In this document: positions 40,003 through 51,192 of the stretch, piece by piece
How the letters are laid out: every line of letters starts with the position of its first letter
Position numbering within the stretch: the first letter of the stretch is position 1
Assembly (NCBI RefSeq): GCF_037102585.1
Contig: NW_027043838.1
Coordinates: 868,001 to 932,000, forward strand
DNA length: 64,000 bases
Source of the DNA: Saccharomycopsis crataegensis
Taxonomy: Eukaryota > Ascomycota > Saccharomycetes > Ascoideales > Saccharomycopsidaceae
Direction of reading: 5' to 3'
Made by a program: the position numbers and the translations under genes
The notes under the pieces: model-generated
Told to the model about the DNA's origin: nothing
Database searches by the model: none
The model's input: only the letters and a program-made list of their open reading frames with translations

Positions 40003-43000
40003 TCATGCCGATGGAGCAGAGTATCTGACATTAATTACAGCATTACCAAGGTTACCAAGTTCAACAGTCAAATCGTCAGAATTATCAACAACACTATTAA
40101 TTGCAATACTACCTTCGGCAATCTTTTTATCCTTTCCTAATCTGTGAGGAACCAATGCTTCAAAAACTAATCCATCTTCAGGGATAGCCTTGAATGTAGC
40201 TTCTTCTGAAAATTTGTAAGTTGCTTCATGAACCTTGCTTCTCCTGGTCTTCAAAATCTCTTTGGTTCCCAAATCATTATTTTTCAATAACACCCTCAAT
40301 GATAAATGTTGGTGAGTATCATCAAGCCCGTGTAATTCTTTGATAGTTATTCTGCCAGTAGATCTCTTACCCCCGAAAATCGCAGTGCTGGAAGTCATGG
40401 TACTTGAGAGTTGGCTTTCGTTAGCGCCGCCAATAATGCTTGCTGCGCCGTTAGTTGGGGTTGACACAAATGAGCTTTCCGCATCATAGGTAGACTCATT
40501 ACCATTGATTGTGGATTGGGTATCAGAATTACCGTGCCCAAAGTGTAAAGAATACCTTTTGCTTTTTTTACCACCCAAGGCTCCCAAAATTTTTCCTCCG
40601 CCTTTACCAACTCCACCAGCAATTAATCCAACACCACCAACAGCACCTTTAGCAACACCGCCAACAAGCTTTACTGGAACCTTGCTAACTGCTCCAATAC
40701 CAGGAAGACCACCGCCGAATTTTTCAATTTTTGGTCTAATATATTGAGGTTCAAACCCAACTCTAAAATTGATCTTTCCTGCTGGTTTTCCTTCCAACAC
40801 CAAAGGAGTGGAAACACTAGTCTGATGACCTGGTTTCACTTGTGACAAATCAATCAACGCATCACCCAAGTAGTCGTCATCACCTGCCAAGTCCCAGTCA
40901 AACATTTGAACAACTAATCTCGTTCTCTTTAATGACGGTATTGGGAAAGATGCAGATTCATTGAATGTTGGATGCAAAGTCTTCTTTTGAATTTCTGTTT
41001 GGAAAACCTTGGCCCCATTAAGCTTGATGACAGCGTATGGGTCTGACTTCCCATTACTGTCAGCAGCGAGCAAGTCTTCACCGTTAAGAATATCGAGAGT
41101 AAGTTTACCAGTATCAATCATAAGTTCACTAGGGTGTAGTTCAACTTTAGATGGCGAGTAAGATACTTGCAAAGTGACGGTGCTTTGAGAATTGCCGTTG
41201 CCAATTTTAAGGGTCGTTGGCTCATTGTAAGCCTTCTTCAAAATTTCTAAAGTAGAGTAACAATGTTCGTAGTAAACATCTTCTGGGGCTTCTGCCTCTT
41301 CCTTGGATGCTTCTCTAACCACAAAGACAGAATTCTTTAAATCTCTAATGAAAATTGTTGAGTAACTGGAGGACACTAATCCTGCATTAGCAGGACCAGC
41401 AACTAGTCCTGGGTAACCAACTTCATCCACCAAAACGTGTAAAAAGGCCTTCTTATGATCCAAAGAACCCTTGATGATGTCAACACTCAACACACCACTG
41501 TTATGAGTGATTAATTCGGAAAGCGGAATTTGTTTTTTGTGAGGATCTCTGTTACCATAAGGACTATCAACTTCCACCCATTCATAATCTTTTGGTTTCT
41601 TTTTGAACTCAAGTTGCAATTTTTCTTGTTCTTCTTTTTCTTTCTCCATTTTCTCTTGGATCTTTTCATCTTCTTTTTTCAAGTCTAAGAGTTCCTTTGG
41701 TGAATACACAGCGGTTGTTGGGATAAAACTTATAGAGTATGACAAAAAGCCCTTAGAAGTTTTGGATTTTGGTTTAAACAATGGAGCTTTAACTATTTTT
41801 TCGCTTCCGTCAACATAGTAATATTCACCACTTGGGCTCTTCTTCAAAAGCTTGTCAGCCTTGAATGAGGTGTCCCCCAATATTTTATCACGTCCATTCT
41901 TTTCAGCATCAAAAACATCCAAAGTAACATATTGATTTTCGGAAGTCACTGGAATGTAACAAACTTCTTCAAAAATTGGACTTGAATTCTCTGGATGGAC
42001 AATTGTTTGAAATCTCACTTTATCGTTCAAAGAAATTGAAACATATGGGTCAACCAGTCCGTGTAATTCAGATGCATCACGAACATGAATTCTGAAAACA
42101 CCCAATGGATCTTTGTGTGATACTTCGCTAGCAATTTTAGCCATGGCCAAAGGTCTCCAAGTAGGAGTGATCTTAATAACACCTTTAGCACTCAACTTAA
42201 ACAAAGAGTTACCGGTACTTTCAACTTGACTAAGAATGTCACCAAGAACGCCCTCGTATTCACCCAACATTGTGTCTTCACTGAAGCCCACTGAGTCCTT
42301 GATAACAATCTTGATGTTAGTTTCAGACTTCGAGCTGACCAAAGTTTCGATAACGTCACCAAACGATGGTTCATTGGATCTTTTCAAAACTCTAGTCTTA
42401 TGCTTCAATTTACCGTCAAAGTAAATTTCTGCATACGGTGAGACTTGACCAACCAAAGAAGAAGACACATCCAAGTCCTTAGCTTCATTCAACACAAATT
42501 TCAAAATACCAACTTCGGACTCTGGAACCGGACCCTTGGCGCCGTCATCCAAAGTAGGAGCTTCAAGTTCTGGGAAATAGAACAAATCAAAGTTGGCAAA
42601 ACCCACATGTTTGCCGCTAGATTTCAATTTCACATTCAATCCGGTAAATTTATCCTTTTGGTAGCATGAGGTTAAATCAAATTCTGCGGTACCCACTAAT
42701 TTGTCCTTACCAAATCCACCAGACTTATAAACATTAATAAGCAAATTCTGTTCAATGGAATTATTCAACACATAATAAGTTTTATTCCAAACAGGGTTTT
42801 TAGTACCAGGTTTGGTGTCAGTTCTAATCTTCTTGTCTTCTGCAGAATTTTCAGTACAAAGGACAGCATAATAATCACCAGCATTAGAAAGAGTAATATC
42901 CTTTAATTCAACGGCAAGAACAGAATTGATATCGGTAGATGCAGCACTCATAATATCAACAAGGTTAACTTCCTGGTAATTTGGAGCGATAAGGAAACTC

Positions 43001-44271
43001 TTGATACCCCAGTTAATACCTTCATTAATAATAGACTTCAAACCAGGAATAAACTTCATAATATCAATACCAAAAGTATCACCACCAATTGGTTTCAAGG
43101 CGTAGTCAATCTTTGGAGGCTCCAAGAATTGTACTCTAATAAGCTCAATCATTGGGAACTTATCAGTAAAAGTCAATCTGATTTTCATTCTACCAACAAA
43201 TCCCATATCTTCAACGTTGATTGGGAATTTCTTGGAAATGATACCTTTACCAAGAGCAGCCTTGATCACAACCTTTGGCATGATTTGCTTTCTAATTTCC
43301 GCCTTGGTCATGTTTTCTCTGTTGTTGGGATCAAATGCAAAAGCCCAGTCCATTTCATAAGCATCATTGGTAATTTTGGTATATGATTTAATACCAGTAA
43401 TTTTTGGAGCCACTGAGCCCAAGTGGAAGTGGGTAAGTTCAATAGAATCAATACCACCACCTGGAGCCACCCCGGCCAAAATTGGATTCACGTTAGTCTT
43501 CACAATATCCCCCATTAAAGGCATGTAAATTGACCAAACTTTTGATAACAAATTATTACACCATTCTAAAGTTTCTGTTTCATTTTCCAAACGGTCAGAA
43601 ATAGAAAGTCTCAACATATCATCACGGGTATCTCTAGTGAATCTTCTGAACTCAGCTCTGTAGACTGAAGTAGCACCAAGAAATACCAAACCAAGCCACA
43701 AGAAGCTGCCGCCAACTCTGGCAATTAACCAAGAAAAGAAACAAGTACCGGTAACCAAAATAGTGTTCACATATAAATCGCTGTAGTAAGCATCACTAAG
43801 ATAAGTTTTCATCGCTTCGGATTTAGCCAACATTGCTTCACCATCACCGCCCTTATCAATGCCGGTCTGAAAATAACCAACGCTCTCCCAATCAAAAGTA
43901 GCAAGGTCGGTGTTCAACTTACGATGAGATGGCTTTGGTTTTGGCTTTTCGATAACTTTTGGCTTTTCCACTGACTTTAGCTTTTCTTCTTCTTCTGATT
44001 TCAGGAGTAAATTTCCAGCAGCTCCTGTAACGAGCTTTGCTACATCATTGACGCCTTTTCCTACTTCGATGGCATTCTTGCCAATATCTAGGGCTCCTTT
44101 TGCTAAACCTTTGTTAATGTTGTGAATGTCTGAGGCACCTTTCACAATGCCCTTATTAAGGTCGGTGGCACCTTTCATAATACCTTTATTCAAATCTGAG
44201 GCACCTTTAGTCAAGCCTCCAGCAAGCTTTCCAGGAGCCTTTAAAACATTTTTTGAGCTACCATTCATCAT
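40003..44271 (-). CDS. Tricalbin, ER-plasma membrane tether (SMP and C2 domains)
   Basis: 1422 residues. Tricalbins anchor in cortical ER and bridge to the plasma membrane, with lipid transfer by the SMP domain. Order: an N-terminal segment with 11-residue repeats (KGASDLNKGIM, KGATDLNKGIV, about residues 20-60); a hydrophobic hairpin (about 163-205, VNTILVTGTCFFSWLIARVG...LWLGLVFLGATSVY); an SMP domain (about 228-430); then about five C2 or C2-like domains starting near 450, 588, 721, 925 and 1057. The last has the best Ca-site pattern (DLLAADSNGKSDPYAVIKL). A Gly-rich stretch and a final C2-like beta domain end the protein. Which of Tcb1/2/3 it matches best is not decided. Confidence 0.92.
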   Translation of the reverse strand: MMNGSSKNVLKAPGKLAGGLTKGASDLNKGIMKGATDLNKGIVKGASDIHNINKGLAKGALDIGKNAIEVGKGVNDVAKLVTGAAGNLLLKSEEEEKLKSVEKPKVIEKPKPKPSHRKLNTDLATFDWESVGYFQTGIDKGGDGEAMLAKSEAMKTYLSDAYYSDLYVNTILVTGTCFFSWLIARVGGSFLWLGLVFLGATSVYRAEFRRFTRDTRDDMLRLSISDRLENETETLEWCNNLLSKVWSIYMPLMGDIVKTNVNPILAGVAPGGGIDSIELTHFHLGSVAPKITGIKSYTKITNDAYEMDWAFAFDPNNRENMTKAEIRKQIMPKVVIKAALGKGIISKKFPINVEDMGFVGRMKIRLTFTDKFPMIELIRVQFLEPPKIDYALKPIGGDTFGIDIMKFIPGLKSIINEGINWGIKSFLIAPNYQEVNLVDIMSAASTDINSVLAVELKDITLSNAGDYYAVLCTENSAEDKKIRTDTKPGTKNPVWNKTYYVLNNSIEQNLLINVYKSGGFGKDKLVGTAEFDLTSCYQKDKFTGLNVKLKSSGKHVGFANFDLFYFPELEAPTLDDGAKGPVPESEVGILKFVLNEAKDLDVSSSLVGQVSPYAEIYFDGKLKHKTRVLKRSNEPSFGDVIETLVSSKSETNIKIVIKDSVGFSEDTMLGEYEGVLGDILSQVESTGNSLFKLSAKGVIKITPTWRPLAMAKIASEVSHKDPLGVFRIHVRDASELHGLVDPYVSISLNDKVRFQTIVHPENSSPIFEEVCYIPVTSENQYVTLDVFDAEKNGRDKILGDTSFKADKLLKKSPSGEYYYVDGSEKIVKAPLFKPKSKTSKGFLSYSISFIPTTAVYSPKELLDLKKEDEKIQEKMEKEKEEQEKLQLEFKKKPKDYEWVEVDSPYGNRDPHKKQIPLSELITHNSGVLSVDIIKGSLDHKKAFLHVLVDEVGYPGLVAGPANAGLVSSSYSTIFIRDLKNSVFVVREASKEEAEAPEDVYYEHCYSTLEILKKAYNEPTTLKIGNGNSQSTVTLQVSYSPSKVELHPSELMIDTGKLTLDILNGEDLLAADSNGKSDPYAVIKLNGAKVFQTEIQKKTLHPTFNESASFPIPSLKRTRLVVQMFDWDLAGDDDYLGDALIDLSQVKPGHQTSVSTPLVLEGKPAGKINFRVGFEPQYIRPKIEKFGGGLPGIGAVSKVPVKLVGGVAKGAVGGVGLIAGGVGKGGGKILGALGGKKSKRYSLHFGHGNSDTQSTINGNESTYDAESSFVSTPTNGAASIIGGANESQLSSTMTSSTAIFGGKRSTGRITIKELHGLDDTHQHLSLRVLLKNNDLGTKEILKTRRSKVHEATYKFSEEATFKAIPEDGLVFEALVPHRLGKDKKIAEGSIAINSVVDNSDDLTVELGNLGNAVINVRYSAPSA

Positions 44272-45073
44272 AGTAAACCTCTTATTAACTTTGGAGGATC
44301 CTCCAGAATCACTAGCAGTATCAGGTCCCTATTTTTGGTTAGTAAATGATGCCATTGAGATATATTACTGTGTATCGTCGCTTTATAAAGGCAAACCCAA
44401 GTCAGTCCAATGGAAAAAAAATTAAGAGTACCGGACAAGAGAATATTCAATTGTCGACACCCGTCATTGACATTGACATTGCCTGACGTTCTATCCGAGA
44501 AATGAACACTTACTGAACTCATGATGTTTTCTGATGGTTTGCTATAGCCAAAAGTAAAATTCTCAGGATATCGCAAACTTGAAATACAAGAAAGAAAGGC
44601 TGTTTGTATTGATGCGAAATGGCTGGTTGAGTCTATCTCTCTGCACGTGACTCCGCAGCTGAAACTTGCTCGAAGGGAATTTCCCAGTAAAACATTTGGT
44701 TGTCGTTGATGAATTTATTCCTATTTTTGAAATTTTACTTATCCATTTATTTTTTATAGTAGCGAATATTTATCTGGCATTTAGTAACGGAAAGCACCAT
44801 TGATTGCTTAGGATCATCATGGGGCGATAGAATAAATTACTTGTATACCGTGTTATGACTCCACCGCCGCGGTATATTGTGATGCAACAATCAGGTGAAT
44901 ATGCTAGGTGTCCGGTGTGTGGGTGTTTATCGCTGATGGAAAAAAAAAATCTAACGGAAAAAAACAATTACCAACAGTGCACAGCAGCATTGTTGATATT
45001 GATATTGTCATTGGTATCATCGTTAGCAACGCAATAGGTGCCCCTCAACTATTACTGGAAAGAAACTTGAAAC
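44272..45073. promoter_or_regulatory. Divergent promoter, tricalbin / TOA1
   Basis: 802 bases between divergent genes. A CACGTGAC element (CACGTG at 44644-44649), the consensus for Cbf1-type bHLH factors, is visible. Short ORFs (for example 44855-45037) have no recognisable content. Confidence 0.5.
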
Positions 45074-46213
<1,140 letters not shown>

Positions 46214-46986
46214 TATTGTTAACTTGAGTGTATGTATTGATTTTCGCTTTGTCCGATATATCTTTGATTTTTCTGCTGAAAGTTTCTTAAATCTAATTTA
46301 GAGCATAGTATGCACTGATCCATTGAAATGATTCTTCAATATCGGTATTTATTTCAATATTTTCACTTGTATCGATCATGGGGGGATCAGCCTTGCTTTA
46401 TGAATTTATTTATTTATTTTTTTTTGGTTTCATTCCAGCCCACTGTTAATAGAATAGGAATTATAATTAACACCCATTGTTTGAATTCACATTTGTAGAA
46501 ACTCTCACTACAACCGTGTAAATTTAATCAATATAACAGTTGTATAAATTTTAATGTTAGACCATTAATACTATGCAATATAAAATCAAGAAATTGTCGT
46601 CAGTAAAGTCATGAGTAGAAAAGAACAAATTATATGAAATACGAATAAGAGAAATCTTGATAAATGGAAATGTTGAAGAAAAAAAATGATATCAAAAAAT
46701 AGAAAGTAGACAAATCAATAATAATATGTAAGATTCGAAGCGACACAGAGTAACAAATTCCTCCTAGAAAAGAAAAAAAAAACATTGAAAATATCGAAAT
46801 CAAAACAAATGAACTAGTAGTTAAAAGTACACTAATAAAATACACAAAGAAAAAAGGAAATAGGAAAGTATGCTGAGCCAACTGAAAAACAAAAAAAGAG
46901 CAAGAAAGCCAAAAAAAAAAAAAAAAAAAAAAAATACAAACAAAAACAAATTATAAATTTGGAAAGAGTTCATCTAGTGGGCTTCC
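46214..46986. other. Convergent 3' intergenic region, TOA1 / BEM3
   Basis: 773 bases of A/T-rich sequence, including A-runs at about 46775-46790 and a poly-A run at 46912-46934. No gene recognised. Confidence 0.5.
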
Positions 46987-49900
46987 CTATACCAAAGGAA
47001 TAGATCCAATATCAACACTTGGTCTGTCATCTTCATTTATCAAGTTAGCATCTTCCCATAAAAAGCCGAAATTGATAAAAAATTCCGCCAAGATCTTCGG
47101 TTCGATGCTTAAGGTTGCGGAGAACACAATCACCAAATTCCGCAAATTCATCTTGTTATATTCATTTCTCGAAAGTACTTCGGTGTTCAAGTATTTTATC
47201 AACACGTAGAGCACGGCTCGGTTAACTGGTGGCAACTGGTGGACCAAACTCTTGAGCTGATACATGTATTGCAAATAGGCAGTATTGTTTTTATCATCAA
47301 CTTTAATTCTGTTAAGCTGTGGTGACGCATTGCTCAAGTTTCGATTATAGTCCGATAAAACCAGGTGTAATCTAGCATCAATTTCATTGGTCATGACACT
47401 GGCAGGTAATTCTCTAAGATACAATTTAAGAAGACCAGTAACACTATTAATTTCTGGGCGAACTTCCATATTTACCAAATCAATATCGTAGCTAGTATCG
47501 AATTTCTCCTTTAATTGCTTTATCATAATGGTAGAGCCACTCAAACGGAAAATACCCTCTTGATATCCAGCTCCTGTTTGGCTCAAATAATCCAAACATC
47601 TGAAAATAATACTTGGAACTCTTTCACCTTGATACTCATTGGATGACAACTTCACCGCCTGTTCTAGACTATTACCAAAGATCTTATCATTTGAAAAGTC
47701 ACCTTGAGCAAGTAATTCATCAGTCTTCACTGGAGTTAAAATATTACCATTATTATTATTCGTGGTACTTATCGTGGTGTTTATTGTTGTATCATTGAAA
47801 CTTGACAAATCTGTGACTGGATTGATTTGGAAATCATCATTAGAACTGAAATTTGCATCGAGTTCACCAGGAGAAGCATTGGTAACATAGGCATTACCAT
47901 TCCCCAATTTATTTCTGATCCCTCCAAAGAATCTCTTCCTAGACTTCTTTGGCTCTCTGAAACTATCATCAAATTCAGAACAGTTCTCATGCTTCGGCGA
48001 TACCACTGAAGGAGATTCTCCTGAATTATGAGAAATATTTTGAGAACTGATAGATGTAGGAAATTCTGTAGATCTGGTGCGCAAGTGTCCGTGTCTTGGG
48101 GTTGATATCAAATTTGACGCAGAAAAGGAACTTGATACTCCGGCAGTACCACTACTATTCGCACTGATGCTATTATTTGCCCCATTATTTATTGCTGGTA
48201 AATTATTTTGAAGTTCTACTGGTTCATTATCATATGCACTATTGTCCAGTACATATTCAATCAAAGTATTAATCCACGAATCTCTTTCTTCGTCGGTTTC
48301 CGCACAAAATATGTGCTTATTGGAGCCCGAGCCAATTGAATTCTTCTTCATCTCTTTCAACAATAAAGCATGTCTATAACCTTTGGCATTACTGGTAGAT
48401 TCTTCAGATGAGTTATCGGATTGTTGACGACCAATCTGCGCTCCCAGTAACCTAATAGAATCAATCAAGTTGCCATCAAGTTCATCGTAGACCAAGAAGT
48501 TCGGACCTTCGCAACGACAATATCTTACTCTCCAGTTGGCACCAAGACCCTTGTTTCTTCTAACCAAATAACCTTGTTTTTTGAATGCCTTTTCATTGAT
48601 TTCATTGCTGAAATTGTATTCAATATCATCTAGTGGGTTCACGGTATTAGAAGAAATGAACTTGCAAATTTGATATACAGCCTTCTTAGGCAAAGGAGTG
48701 TTAAACAAAGTGCCAAAATAATCCAATATCCCATTTCTTCTCACATCAATTTTGGCCGGTAGATTATTCAAGAAAATGGATTTATCAGGGAATGGTGGTA
48801 AGAGGAATGAATCGAATAATTCTCTAAGACTACTATCCAATTGGATACATTGTGAATATTTCTTCTTGAACCTCCAAATTTCTTTTTGGGATTTCTTATC
48901 AATTGAAACAAACACCATAGTTGGGTCGAATGATGACGAGTTATTCTTGTTGATAGATAAAGAAGTGATCAACTTCAAAGATATTGTGTTCAATTCTTTC
49001 GGTTGAATGAATAAAGTAGTGTCATTATCCATATCAATGTCACCGTCAGAAAATGTACTTGATTGAGGAGTAGAAGGTTGAGATTTGCTAAGTTTAGGTT
49101 GAATGGAATCTAAAGTCAAAGGCATTGTCAGTACTGATGACAAAGTAGGAGATTTAACGTGACGCTTTTCAGAATTGGAGATGTTGGTATACGCAGAATA
49201 TACTGGTTTTCCTTTTACCAGCTGGTAGAAACGTTCTCTTGGGTTAGAAATATTTGTGATTCCCATTCTATTTTCTGGATTCTGTTGCCCGTTGTGGCCC
49301 CCTGCAACACCTTGATTAGTATGGAGAGAATTGGCTTTTTTGGAGACGCCCGTCATTTGCTTAGCATCACCTTCTCTTGGGGATGATGGTGAATGGTCTC
49401 TTCTGACTATTGCAGGTGAATCCAAGCCCATGATACCCATTCCGTACATTTTTGGAGTTCCCGAGTCAAGATGAACGACCGGGGAGCCTTTAGGAATTGG
49501 ACTATTTCTCCCAATGATTGGAGAGCCTTTAGCACTCTGGCTATTAGCAGCTTGCACTCGAGGTTGAAAGTCGATGGCGTGGTCATTATGCTGTTTAACT
49601 TCTTTAGATCTTTGGCTTTTTGGTGTTAGTGCCGCCACATCATCAGAAGATTTCTTTGGAGCACCTCTATTTGGATTTCTTTTTAATCGTTCTTTATCCA
49701 TCTCTTTTTCCAATTCATCATCGTTATGAGCTAACCCAACTGAATTGTAAGATTTGTTGATTTTTGCATCCACGAGCAGTGCTGAAGATTCATGAGAAAC
49801 TCTTTCTGGGAGAATATGCTTTTCAATATTATCCATATCATTCATGATAATTGGTGAAGCGACGTTCGCCTTCATCAATGGTTTATTCGACATACTAGAA

Positions 49901-50862
49901 GAATCTTTGTAAGTTTCAACCCTTGGAGATGGGAGTTGGATTCTGTTGTTACTATACGTTGTCGAAGGTGAGTTGGGAATTTGAGATTGATTGATAGCTT
50001 CCGAAACATACAGGGTTGATTTTGGAGAATATATCGAGGAGTTTCTTGATTGTGATTCAATGACATCTGGATCATCATTCAAACGCAAATCAACTTTTGA
50101 ATTGCTTTTACTATTGTAATTTGAGCTGACATTTGATTGACTGGTGCCAGGTTGGTTGTTATTGTCCCCACCATATTCAGATGATGCTTCTGAATAGTTA
50201 TAAGGCGATTCAAAACCCGTCGGCTCGCGATTAGAAGTGGAAGGTGTTAGAGAGTCTATATGATCTTTAATTTCCAAAGATTTCTTAAATATCCCTTGAT
50301 TATTTTTCTTCAATATCGATTCTTCCGTATCTAATTCTTTGGAACTGGATTCAACTTCGGATTTTGAAAATTTTAATTGATTATCTAACGAAGAAGATGA
50401 TGATACCAAAATTTTCGGGTCCAAAGTCTGGAAAGTTTTAGTAGATTGCAGGGTTGTAGCACTGGATTGGGTATTACTATTATTTCCTGTGGCATCTTCT
50501 TCATTGACAATGAAAATGCTGTTCAACTTCAGGTTCAATTCTTCATCAACATCTTTTACCAAGCTCTTATATGTATTCGATGAATGGTTGACGTTATTTG
50601 TGGCCAAAGACAACTTGATCAAAAGCGATTTAACAAAGGAAAGCTTTAGCAAATCAGGCACATCCCCATCAAATTTCAAATTCTGTATTTCCGCCAATGA
50701 AATGGTATTAATGTCAAATTTTTTCTCCATCGACTCATTATTGATGTCTGTATTTATTTTCAAGGTTGCCATTTTTTCCGATATACTATTCATGGTGATT
50801 TCTTGTTTTGTGGACTCAAATGAAAACTGAGAATCTATCGACACTCTGTTATCACCAGGCAT
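46987..50862 (-). CDS. BEM3: Bem3, Rho GTPase-activating protein for Cdc42
   Basis: 1291 residues. It stimulates GTP hydrolysis by Cdc42 and so limits polarity sites at the bud. A long Ser/Asn-rich disordered N-terminal half with many SP sites is followed by a PX domain (about 612-737, FVSIDKKSQKEIWRFKKKYS), a PH domain (about 762-870, KKQGYLVRRNKGLGANWRVR...FCAETDEERDSWI) and a C-terminal RhoGAP domain (about 1057-1285). The RhoGAP domain has the arginine-finger motif YQEGIFRLSGS and the GLLKLYLRELP motif. The PX-PH-RhoGAP order is diagnostic for Bem3. The CTG at 48445 lies in IRLxGAQIGRQ of the PH domain, where a Leu is not expected. Confidence 0.95.
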   Translation of the reverse strand: MPGDNRVSIDSQFSFESTKQEITMNSISEKMATLKINTDINNESMEKKFDINTISLAEIQNLKFDGDVPDLLKLSFVKSLLIKLSLATNNVNHSSNTYKSLVKDVDEELNLKLNSIFIVNEEDATGNNSNTQSSATTLQSTKTFQTLDPKILVSSSSSLDNQLKFSKSEVESSSKELDTEESILKKNNQGIFKKSLEIKDHIDSLTPSTSNREPTGFESPYNYSEASSEYGGDNNNQPGTSQSNVSSNYNSKSNSKVDLRLNDDPDVIESQSRNSSIYSPKSTLYVSEAINQSQIPNSPSTTYSNNRIQLPSPRVETYKDSSSMSNKPLMKANVASPIIMNDMDNIEKHILPERVSHESSALLVDAKINKSYNSVGLAHNDDELEKEMDKERLKRNPNRGAPKKSSDDVAALTPKSQRSKEVKQHNDHAIDFQPRVQAANSQSAKGSPIIGRNSPIPKGSPVVHLDSGTPKMYGMGIMGLDSPAIVRRDHSPSSPREGDAKQMTGVSKKANSLHTNQGVAGGHNGQQNPENRMGITNISNPRERFYQLVKGKPVYSAYTNISNSEKRHVKSPTLSSVLTMPLTLDSIQPKLSKSQPSTPQSSTFSDGDIDMDNDTTLFIQPKELNTISLKLITSLSINKNNSSSFDPTMVFVSIDKKSQKEIWRFKKKYSQCIQLDSSLRELFDSFLLPPFPDKSIFLNNLPAKIDVRRNGILDYFGTLFNTPLPKKAVYQICKFISSNTVNPLDDIEYNFSNEINEKAFKKQGYLVRRNKGLGANWRVRYCRCEGPNFLVYDELDGNLIDSIRLLGAQIGRQQSDNSSEESTSNAKGYRHALLLKEMKKNSIGSGSNKHIFCAETDEERDSWINTLIEYVLDNSAYDNEPVELQNNLPAINNGANNSISANSSGTAGVSSSFSASNLISTPRHGHLRTRSTEFPTSISSQNISHNSGESPSVVSPKHENCSEFDDSFREPKKSRKRFFGGIRNKLGNGNAYVTNASPGELDANFSSNDDFQINPVTDLSSFNDTTINTTISTTNNNNGNILTPVKTDELLAQGDFSNDKIFGNSLEQAVKLSSNEYQGERVPSIIFRCLDYLSQTGAGYQEGIFRLSGSTIMIKQLKEKFDTSYDIDLVNMEVRPEINSVTGLLKLYLRELPASVMTNEIDARLHLVLSDYNRNLSNASPQLNRIKVDDKNNTAYLQYMYQLKSLVHQLPPVNRAVLYVLIKYLNTEVLSRNEYNKMNLRNLVIVFSATLSIEPKILAEFFINFGFLWEDANLINEDDRPSVDIGSIPLV

Positions 50863-51192
50863 TTGTCGTTCAAAGTTCTTTCTCTCCGTACAACAGGACA
50901 GATAAAGCAGTGATTACTTGATTTCTGAAACCACCGAACCACTAACAATCAGAAAAAGGAATAATGACACTGAGACAGGGGAGAGGTCTTTTCGTTTATG
51001 AATATCTAGTATAATAGATCTAGAATGTTGTTTTTTTTAGAGTTTTTATGAATTTTTTCTTACTTGTTATCTTTCTGTAAATATAAAAAAAAAAAAAAAA
51101 AAAAAATCGCTACGTGTACCCGCTGTTACCCGTGCGGTTGTTTCTAACATCATCTGTAGATGTAATATATATTGAAATACTATTTCTCAATC
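50863..51192. other. Intergenic, BEM3 promoter
   Basis: 330 bases with a poly-A run at about 51086-51107. It contains the BEM3 promoter and the 3' end of the next gene. No ORF is supported. Confidence 0.4.
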
